10,602 nt of DNA, from NCBI GenBank assembly GCA_031285695.1, contig JAITVR010000135.1, positions 1-10,602 of the forward strand, written 5' to 3'. Of this stretch, positions 5,098 to 10,602 are shown one piece after another. The first letter of the stretch is position 1, and each line of letters begins with the position of its first letter. This DNA comes from Prevotellaceae bacterium (GTDB taxonomy: Bacteria > Bacteroidota > Bacteroidia > Bacteroidales > UBA932). The notes beneath the pieces were generated by a model that had not been told where the DNA came from, made no database searches, and saw only the letters and a program-made list of their open reading frames with translations. The position numbers and the translations under genes were made by a program.

Positions 5098-7896
5098 CTA
5101 CTTTTCGCTGTAGCTAAAGGTGTATTGACCCGAGCCTACCAGTATGCTGCCCTGCGTTAGTATTTTTACGTTGCCGGCAGTTTCTATGGGCGCACCATCA
5201 AGCATAATTTCCACCCCTTCGGCGTAGGGCAGCGCTACGGTGGCGGTGGTATTTACGGGAACGGAAATTTTGAGCGTAAAGGTGCTATTTTCGGTAGTCC
5301 AATTAACCTTTATTTTTCCGTAAAGGGAGTTGTACGAAGCGTTCACGTGTGTCAAATCGCCCACCGGAACGGGCGCTATGCGGAAGTGCTGAAAGCCCGG
5401 CCGCTTTTCGTCGGGCGCAATGCCGGCCAGCGTGTGGAAAAACCACTCCTCAATTTGCCCCAGCATAAAGTGGTTCATTGATGCGCCGTGGCGCGGGTCC
5501 CACTGCTCGGTAAGCGTGCTGAGCCCAAACTTAAGCTGAAAGCCGTACCCCGGCACATCGTAGTGGTTGTGCATGGCGTACATCACATCGTTGTAGCCGT
5601 TGCGCGCCAGCGATTGAAAGAGGTAGCGGTTGCCCACATCGCCCGTGGTAAGGCGGTTGCCGTGCGCCTGCACATCTTTTACAATGTTGAGCAAAACGGC
5701 ATCTCTATTTTGCGGCTCCACAATATTCATAAATAGCGGAATGGCGTTGGAGGTTTGGCTGCCGGTGCCGTACTGCTTACTGTCGCTGTCAAAAAATTTG
5801 GTGTTGAACGCCCAGCGAATATTTTTTGCCAGCGTGGTATATTTTTCCTCGTAATTTTCTTTGCCCAACATGGCGGCGGCCTGCGCCGTGAGCTTGGCAA
5901 GGTAGTAGTAGTGCGCCGTGGCTACGAGCGACACAGGCGTGTTGCGCGAAAGCCCTGCACGAAAATCGCCGTAGTCGTACCAATCGCCCAAGCCGTGCGA
6001 CAAAATGTGCCCTTCGGCGCGGCGGCTGAGGTAGTCCACGTAGCGGCGCATAACGTCAAAGTAGCGCACAATAAGCGTGCTGTCGCCGTAGTACTGGTAG
6101 TACATAAAGGGCACAATTACCGCTGCGCCGCCCCACTCTGGCGAATCGACAAAGCCTTCGCCCCACACGCTCAAGTCGGTGTACTGCGGCACGGTGCTGG
6201 GCACTAATCCCGTGCGGTACTGCCCATCGGCCATGTCCTGCATTGACTTTGGAAAAAACTGCGCAAGGTTGTAGTTGTAAAAAAGTCCGGGGCCGTTGAG
6301 GTGCGTTTGCTCCAGCCAGCCCAACTTTTCGCGCTGCGGACAATCGGTAAACACCGCCTGCATGTTGCTTTTCATGGCGTTGTTGATGAGCCAGTGCGTC
6401 CTATTAAATATTTCGTTAGACGATTCAAACTCGCCCGTTTCCTCCACCGATGCGTAAATAAAATTCGACACAACATCAAGCAGCACGGGCTTTTTCCCCC
6501 TGCTTTCGTCGCGCCACAAGTCCACATTTTCTACCTGCAAATACTGGTAGCCGTAGTACGAAAATCGTGGCGACCACTCCTCCACGCTGTCGCCGCGCAG
6601 CGTGTACTGGTAGTAGTGCGGGCTGCCCGTCTTTTTTTGGTCGGCAAGGCTGTCCTTGGTCAACGATTCCGCAGGATAAATGCGCACCACCTGCCCCGCT
6701 TTTCCCTGCACTTTTATGGTAGGAAATCCCGAAAGATTTTGCCCCATATCGAGCACGTACGCGTTCTTTTTTGGCGCTATAACATGCTTTACATCGTACT
6801 GCTGCATTACTTTTACCGAGGGCATAAGCTGCGCGCGCAGCCTGCCCGTGGGCGACTCCTGCACTACTGCCGAAAGCCATGTGCTGTCGTCAAATTCGGG
6901 CGTATCCCAACCGTCCTGTTCGAGCAGCGCGTTGTAATCTTCGCCGCCGTAAATGCTGTTGTAGGTAATGGGGCTGGGCGAAAATTTCCACGTATTGTCC
7001 GAAATAACGGTGGACGAAGTGCCGTCGGTGTAGTCAACCTCCATGCGGAAAAAGAGCGTTGGTGGGCCAAAGCTGCGCAGCAACTTGTGGTAGCGCGCCA
7101 GCTCCGCCTCGTTGTAAAAACCGTTGCCCAGCAGCACGCCTACAGCGTTTGCGCCTGCCGAAAGCAGCGTATCCACATTGTAAATGTTGTAGTAAATTGT
7201 TTTGTCGTAATCGCTCCACGCCGGCGCAAAAATGCTGCTGCCCACGCGCTTTCCGTTAATGCTTAGCTCGTAGCTGCCCAGTCCCGAAACGTACACCATG
7301 GCGCGCTTTATCGTTTTTTTACTTATGTCAAAATTTTTGCGCAGCATGATGCTTCGCTTCGCAAGCGTATCCACCTTGGCAAAAAGCGTGTCGTAGCCGT
7401 GCTTTTTGAAGGGTGGCGTGTACGATTTTCCTTCGGGCAAATGGCTGTCCGCTTTTTTAATAGCGCCAATCCAGCGCACGTTTACCTCGTTAATTACGGG
7501 CGCCACATCAAGCTGCTGCACGCTGCTCCACGCCGATGGTTGGCCTGCCACATCGCGCGCCATCACGCGCCAGTAGTAGCGTTCGCCTGCCTTCAACTTT
7601 TTTCCGCCGTAGCTTACCAGCTGACTTTTTCCCGATTTTACCTCGTGGCTATCCCACACATTTCCCAACTTTTTTTCAGCATTCGCCTTGCTCGACGACA
7701 CAATAATTCGGTACGCCGTTTGCCTATCGCCCTGCGTAAATGACGTTAGCTGCCAGCCAAAGCGAACCTGCGATGCGCTAATGCCCATCGGGTTTTGCAG
7801 CATTTCGCAGGTGGGATTTTTTACTTCCATAGCTTGCGCAAAAAAGCTGCCGGCAAGCGTGGCAAAAAGAAAAATTGTACGGTAAAAACGGGTCAT
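5098..7896 (-). CDS. GH78 alpha-L-rhamnosidase, exported
   Basis: Exported alpha-L-rhamnosidase of 932 residues, family GH78, which releases terminal L-rhamnose from pectic side chains or glycosides. The N-terminus is a signal peptidase I signal ending AQA (residues 20-22), without a lipobox Cys, unlike the other enzymes here. Domains by position: an FN3/Ig-like domain with PTCEMLQNPMGI (about 25-130), a beta-sandwich N-domain (about 170-350, with YVSGLGSYELSINGKRVG), a second beta domain (about 360-480), the (alpha/alpha)6 catalytic barrel (about 490-830) and a C-terminal beta domain. DCPQREKLGW (518-527) supplies the probable general acid Glu523, and TLTEQWD supplies the probable general base Glu797; both are at the positions known from characterised GH78 enzymes. 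WGEGFVDSPEWGG is also characteristic. It is the last gene of the minus-strand arm, 98 nt after the GH43 gene. The best-known Bacteroidetes relatives act on rhamnogalacturonan; the exact linkage is not visible. Confidence 0.95.
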   Translation of the reverse strand: MTRFYRTIFLFATLAGSFFAQAMEVKNPTCEMLQNPMGISASQVRFGWQLTSFTQGDRQTAYRIIVSSSKANAEKKLGNVWDSHEVKSGKSQLVSYGGKKLKAGERYYWRVMARDVAGQPSAWSSVQQLDVAPVINEVNVRWIGAIKKADSHLPEGKSYTPPFKKHGYDTLFAKVDTLAKRSIMLRKNFDISKKTIKRAMVYVSGLGSYELSINGKRVGSSIFAPAWSDYDKTIYYNIYNVDTLLSAGANAVGVLLGNGFYNEAELARYHKLLRSFGPPTLFFRMEVDYTDGTSSTVISDNTWKFSPSPITYNSIYGGEDYNALLEQDGWDTPEFDDSTWLSAVVQESPTGRLRAQLMPSVKVMQQYDVKHVIAPKKNAYVLDMGQNLSGFPTIKVQGKAGQVVRIYPAESLTKDSLADQKKTGSPHYYQYTLRGDSVEEWSPRFSYYGYQYLQVENVDLWRDESRGKKPVLLDVVSNFIYASVEETGEFESSNEIFNRTHWLINNAMKSNMQAVFTDCPQREKLGWLEQTHLNGPGLFYNYNLAQFFPKSMQDMADGQYRTGLVPSTVPQYTDLSVWGEGFVDSPEWGGAAVIVPFMYYQYYGDSTLIVRYFDVMRRYVDYLSRRAEGHILSHGLGDWYDYGDFRAGLSRNTPVSLVATAHYYYLAKLTAQAAAMLGKENYEEKYTTLAKNIRWAFNTKFFDSDSKQYGTGSQTSNAIPLFMNIVEPQNRDAVLLNIVKDVQAHGNRLTTGDVGNRYLFQSLARNGYNDVMYAMHNHYDVPGYGFQLKFGLSTLTEQWDPRHGASMNHFMLGQIEEWFFHTLAGIAPDEKRPGFQHFRIAPVPVGDLTHVNASYNSLYGKIKVNWTTENSTFTLKISVPVNTTATVALPYAEGVEIMLDGAPIETAGNVKILTQGSILVGSGQYTFSYSEK

Positions 7897-7916
7897 AAAA
7901 TTTGGAGGGAATGAGG

Positions 7917-7990
7917 TTTAAGAAGATTAAGAAGTCTAAGAATTTTAGGAAGTTTTCTCTTCTTAATCTTCCTAAAATTCCTAAACTTCT
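7917..7990. repeat. Palindromic 9-nt-period repeat element A, in the GH43-GH78 spacer
   Basis: The left half consists of four 9-nt units in exact phase: TTTAAGAAG (7917), ATTAAGAAG (7926), TCTAAGAAT (7935), TTTAGGAAG (7944). The right half carries three inverted units: TTCTTAATC (7960), TTCCTAAAA (7969), TTCCTAAAC (7978). As a hairpin, 7931-7952 pairs with 7968-7989 at 20 of 22 positions, leaving a 15-nt loop. On the minus-strand transcript the hairpin begins a few bases after the GH43 stop codon and ends before GH78. A T-tract follows only on the plus strand, so it is not a simple terminator for the genes that cross it. It could stabilise or process the operon mRNA. Confidence 0.85.
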
Positions 7991-7994
7991 TTTT

Positions 7995-8963
7995 TTACAT
8001 TGTCAAGGTTGACGTTTCCTGTGCTTCGGCTTTTTCCTCTTCGCACAGCAGCTTGGCGGCGGCAGCCTGCAAGGTTTTCAGCTGGCTTTCGGTAACCATA
8101 AAAATGGTGCCGTGCTTGTGCGCTTTCGGCACGCTGATTTTTTCCGAAACATCGGTAAAGGTTTTAAAATCGCTGGTAAAATGCGCGCCAAAGCGGAATT
8201 GCCTGTACGCATCGTAGTAAATAAGCCAGCCGCCCTCAACCTTTGCCCAGGTGGGGCCTTCGGAATATTCGGGTGCAAACGATTCGGTTTCGCCACTCCA
8301 CGGACCAGTTGGTGTTGCGCCAAAAGCCAAGTGCAGATTGCTGTAGCCGGGCTTGCGGTTGTCCTTTACCACCAGCACGTAATCGTCCTTGCCGCGCTGC
8401 ATTACCGCGCCGTCAATGGAGTTGTAGCCCGGGTCATAAAAAAGTGCAGCGGGCGCAAATGTTTCAAAATCTTTGGTAGTAGTAAAGTACTGCCGCTGCG
8501 AACCGTCAAACCGCGCAGGGCTTGACGATGACCAGGCAATGCTAAACTCGCTGCGCGCGCTGTCGTAAAATAATTCCGGCGCCCAAGTGTTGCGAAAAGT
8601 GGTGTCGTAATCGTTTACCGGCACGTGCCGCTGCGCGCTCCAATTCACCAAATCCTTGGAGTGCGCGTAGCCAAAGCCAAGGTCGTTTTTCCAGCTGCTT
8701 GTCCACACCAAGTGAAAAGTGCCATCGGGGCCAACCACAATCGAAGGGTCGCGCATTATCTTTTGCGTACCCACTTCGGGGTGCAAAAATGAGGTTACGC
8801 CAAAGTCTTCCCACTTGTAGCCATCGCGGCTGTAAATGAAGCGCAAGCCGCTATCGGCAGGCTCACGAAAGCCGGTCATTACGTAAATATTGCGGGGTTC
8901 TTTTTTCGTTTCACACGAGGCAAAAACCGCAGCACAAATGATGAGGAGTAAAAGTTTTTTCAT
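7995..8963 (-). CDS. GH43-type glycoside hydrolase (probable arabinofuranosidase or related), lipoprotein
   Basis: Predicted lipoprotein of 322 residues with the five-bladed beta-propeller pattern of glycoside hydrolase family 43 (clan GH-F). The signal ends in AAVFASC with Cys17. The three expected acidic residues appear in order and at family-like spacing: Asp72 in MRDPSI (general base), Asp184 in NSIDGAV (pKa modulator) and Glu235 in SEGPTW (general acid). TWAPELFYD (126-134) is the conserved WAPE/D segment. GH43 members mostly release L-arabinofuranose, D-xylose or D-galactose. Beside GH140 and GH78 an arabinofuranosidase acting on pectin side chains is the best guess, but the subfamily is not decided. 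The C-terminal tail is Ala/Glu-rich (EEEKAEAQETSTLTM) and probably disordered. It sits between GH140 and GH78 in one minus-strand operon, with a repeat element on each side. The start is the ATG that opens the lipoprotein signal. Confidence 0.85.
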   Translation of the reverse strand: MKKLLLLIICAAVFASCETKKEPRNIYVMTGFREPADSGLRFIYSRDGYKWEDFGVTSFLHPEVGTQKIMRDPSIVVGPDGTFHLVWTSSWKNDLGFGYAHSKDLVNWSAQRHVPVNDYDTTFRNTWAPELFYDSARSEFSIAWSSSSPARFDGSQRQYFTTTKDFETFAPAALFYDPGYNSIDGAVMQRGKDDYVLVVKDNRKPGYSNLHLAFGATPTGPWSGETESFAPEYSEGPTWAKVEGGWLIYYDAYRQFRFGAHFTSDFKTFTDVSEKISVPKAHKHGTIFMVTESQLKTLQAAAAKLLCEEEKAEAQETSTLTM

Positions 8964-8970
8964 AGTAAAA

Positions 8971-9047
8971 AAGAAGTTTAAGAAGTTTAGGAAGATTAGG
9001 AATTTCTTATTCTTCTTAGACTTCCTAATCTTCTTAATCTTCTAATC
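8971..9047. repeat. Palindromic 9-nt-period repeat element B, in the GH140-GH43 spacer
   Basis: Left units in exact 9-nt phase are TTTAAGAAG (8977), TTTAGGAAG (8986) and ATTAGGAAT (8995), preceded by AAGAAG. Inverted right units are CTTCTTAGA (9012), CTTCCTAAT (9021), CTTCTTAAT (9030) and CTTCTAATC (9039). Arms 8973-9002 and 9013-9042 pair at 25 of 30 positions with a 10-nt loop. The element fills almost the whole spacer between the GH140 stop and the GH43 start. It is built from the same unit as the element at 7917-7990, so the two are copies or products of the same process. Confidence 0.85.
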
Positions 9048-9055
9048 TTGTGTTC

Positions 9056-10507
9056 TTAAATCATATCCAAAATCAGCACCCAGTCGTTGCCGTCCTTAAC
9101 TTCGGGCACAGGAGTAACAAAGGTTACCGCATTGTTGTTATTTTTATCTACAACAACTTGCGTTCCCTCAGTTATCTCGCCGTTGCGGGGGTTGAACCAC
9201 GAGGCTTTTACTTTTACCTGTTCGCCGTTTTTGCTTAGCTTATCAGTATTTACCTTCACTTCGCCACCTCTGTAGGTGTAGAAAAATGCGTACTTTTCAC
9301 CGCGCGTAGCCTGAATGTGGTCGTACTTTTCGCCCTGATTTGCCACAAGCGAGTTGTCCGGAACGCGCTCCAAAAATGGGCGCGACAGCATCAAGTTTTT
9401 CATGTACTGCATTTGCGAAGCGCCTTCGGCGTTCAGCGCATCGGTCCACAGCGTGGTGGCAAGGTAGGCGCCGGGTTTTTTGTCCTCGGGGCGCAGCATT
9501 TGCATGATAGAGGTGTGGCCGTAGGTAAAGCCAAATGCACCGGCAAATACCGACCAGTAGGCGTAACGGCGCACGTCTGCGGGCTTCCACAGCGGCTGCT
9601 GCATACCCTTGGTGTAGTTTTTGGGGCGCAGGTCGGTGCGCTTGTCCCAATCGTGCAGCCCCTGCGGAATTTCTTCATACGAGGGCTCGCCGTCCACCGT
9701 AGGTTTTGCAGGCGTCATGTTGTAGTCGGTGGTAATGTGCTTCCACGTGTCTTGGCCAATGCCGTTGGGGTCTTGCTCGTAGGTGCGGTGTCCGGATTGC
9801 ACCATGTTGAAATCCAACCACGGTGCGTTGTGAAACCAAATGCTTGAGCGCGAACGACCAAAAGGGTGATACGTTATAAGGTGGTTGGGCGCGTACTGGC
9901 GCAGCGTATTTCCTATAATGTTCCACGTTTCGGTAGAGTCGGTGCCCATCACATCGCCGCCGTTCATCCACACCACGTTGTTGCGGTTGGCGTAGCGTTC
10001 GCCCAAAAATTTTGCGTAAGCGGCAGCCTGTGCACGGCTTACCTTTCCGCCCTTTACGTTGGTGCCCCACACGGGTACAATGGCCACGTAAATTCCCTTT
10101 TCGGCAGCAAGGTCAACCGCGTAATCCACGTGGTCCCAGTAGTCGTACTGAACCGAATCGGCGGGGTTATTTCCCTCGGTAACAATCGGTTTCGAGGCAT
10201 CGGCATTTTCTACCGCCTGGCGTCCGTACACATTTTTCACGTTCAAGCCGTGCAGCACCGAGGTTTGCACTACGTTAAAGCCCAGCTGACGGCGATTTTC
10301 CAAGTACTGCTCCGTTTGCTCGCGGTTGAGCCTCGATAGCAGCCAGCCCGTATCGCCCAGCCACATAAAAGGTTTGCCATCGGCGGTAACCAAAAAACGT
10401 TGGTTTTCCGACACCTTCAGCGCCTGAATTTCCTGTTTCTTTTCGCCCGAAGAGCAGGCGCTCAACAGCGCAGCTACGGCCATAGCCGCAAAAATTTTGA
10501 GTTTCAT
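9056..10507 (-). CDS. GH140 apiosidase-like glycoside hydrolase (DUF4038), lipoprotein
   Basis: Predicted lipoprotein of 483 residues in glycoside hydrolase family 140, whose characterised member in Bacteroides thetaiotaomicron (BT1012) cleaves the apiose link of rhamnogalacturonan-II side chains to the backbone. The signal ends in AALLSAC with Cys18. The catalytic (beta/alpha)8 barrel starts with FLVTADGKPFMWLGDTGW (38-55). Asp185 in VVWMNGGDV is the likely acid/base and Glu274 in VDGEPSYE the likely nucleophile; both fit the positions expected for the family. A small C-terminal beta domain (about 390-483), ending in WVLILDMI, matches the collagen-binding-like domain that usually follows. 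ATG 10507 is preferred over GTG 10510 because the Lys-rich signal begins right there and ATG is the more usual start. It is the first gene of the minus-strand operon, with a putative promoter about 45 nt upstream. Confidence 0.92.
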   Translation of the reverse strand: MKLKIFAAMAVAALLSACSSGEKKQEIQALKVSENQRFLVTADGKPFMWLGDTGWLLSRLNREQTEQYLENRRQLGFNVVQTSVLHGLNVKNVYGRQAVENADASKPIVTEGNNPADSVQYDYWDHVDYAVDLAAEKGIYVAIVPVWGTNVKGGKVSRAQAAAYAKFLGERYANRNNVVWMNGGDVMGTDSTETWNIIGNTLRQYAPNHLITYHPFGRSRSSIWFHNAPWLDFNMVQSGHRTYEQDPNGIGQDTWKHITTDYNMTPAKPTVDGEPSYEEIPQGLHDWDKRTDLRPKNYTKGMQQPLWKPADVRRYAYWSVFAGAFGFTYGHTSIMQMLRPEDKKPGAYLATTLWTDALNAEGASQMQYMKNLMLSRPFLERVPDNSLVANQGEKYDHIQATRGEKYAFFYTYRGGEVKVNTDKLSKNGEQVKVKASWFNPRNGEITEGTQVVVDKNNNNAVTFVTPVPEVKDGNDWVLILDMI

Positions 10508-10552
10508 CACAAAAAAAATTAATTATTTATAAATAGAAAAAGACTTAGCGAG

Positions 10553-10560
10553 CAAAGTTA
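10553..10560 (-). promoter_or_regulatory. Putative -7 promoter element for the GH140-GH43-GH78 operon
   Basis: On the minus strand this reads TAACTTTG, an exact match to the Bacteroidetes -7 consensus TAnnTTTG. The start of transcription would fall near 10546, giving a leader of about 40 nt before the GH140 ATG. A TTTG -33 element at the standard distance is not evident, so the promoter may need an activator. The leader (10508-10545) is AT-rich and shows no other signal. Confidence 0.55.
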
Positions 10561-10579
10561 GCAATTTTTAGCAATTTTT
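10560..10579 (-). repeat. 10-bp tandem direct repeat upstream of the GH140 promoter
   Basis: AGCAATTTTT occurs twice back to back (10560-10569 and 10570-10579; minus strand AAAAATTGCT). The repeat length is close to one helical turn and the copies abut the -7 element, covering the region where -33 contacts or an activator would lie. The rest of the sequence to 10602 shows nothing further. Confidence 0.5.
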
Positions 10580-10602
10580 CGCAGGGCGGTTAAGAAAAAA
10601 GA

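Noticed and set aside
6301..7266. Open frame of 321 codons on the plus strand, antisense to the GH78 gene
   Set aside because: Its product is rich in Arg, Val and His with no domain pattern, as expected from the complement of a GC-rich gene. The minus-strand frame carries clear GH78 catalytic motifs across the same bases.
7931..7996. Hairpin plus T-tract read as an intrinsic terminator on the plus strand
   Set aside because: No plus-strand gene leads into it. It remains a possible stop for antisense transcripts but is better described as the repeat element.
7917..9047. The 9-nt repeat elements as a CRISPR array
   Set aside because: Units are contiguous and inverted about a centre, with no unique spacers of constant length and no cas genes nearby.
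10508..10510. GTG start one codon upstream for the GH140 gene
   Set aside because: ATG 10507 is the next codon and begins a standard lipoprotein signal; nothing supports the GTG.

Overview
The window reads as a chromosomal piece of a Bacteroidota bacterium, most likely Bacteroidales or a relative. Reasons: Bacteroidetes-type lipoprotein signals on most of the enzymes, no Shine-Dalgarno sequences before the starts, two matches to the Bacteroidetes -7 promoter element TAnnTTTG, AT-rich spacers between fairly GC-rich genes, and a typical pectin-degradation gene set. The sequence alone does not give genus or species.

Layout. Plus strand, left arm (1-4258): the C-terminal two thirds of a sodium/solute symporter (cut by the window edge), a small four-helix-bundle gene broken by an in-frame stop, a GH105 unsaturated (rhamno)galacturonyl hydrolase, and a GH28 polygalacturonase-type enzyme closed by a strong hairpin terminator (4270-4320). 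Centre (4318-4967): a two-gene toxin-antitoxin module of the MntA/HepT type (nucleotidyltransferase plus HEPN RNase) with its own -7 promoter element, followed by a near-perfect bidirectional terminator (5032-5071). Minus strand, right arm (transcribed from 10507 down to 5098): GH140 apiosidase-like lipoprotein, GH43-type lipoprotein, then a large GH78 alpha-L-rhamnosidase. A putative promoter for this arm lies at 10553-10560.

How the genes fit together: GH28, GH105, GH78, GH43 and GH140 are five exported glycoside hydrolases that would remove galacturonate, unsaturated uronate, rhamnose, arabinose and apiose. That is a signature of pectin breakdown, and the GH140 points to the rhamnogalacturonan-II side chains. 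The symporter would import a released sugar or uronate. No SusC/SusD pair, polysaccharide lyase or regulator is visible, so the window is part of a larger locus.

The least explained parts are the spacers. Two of them, both in the minus-strand operon, hold long imperfect palindromes built from a 9-nt repeating unit (7917-7990 and 8971-9047). The spacers around the four-helix-bundle gene hold AT-rich inverted and 7-nt-phased repeats. No CRISPR array, tRNA, rRNA or transposase was seen.
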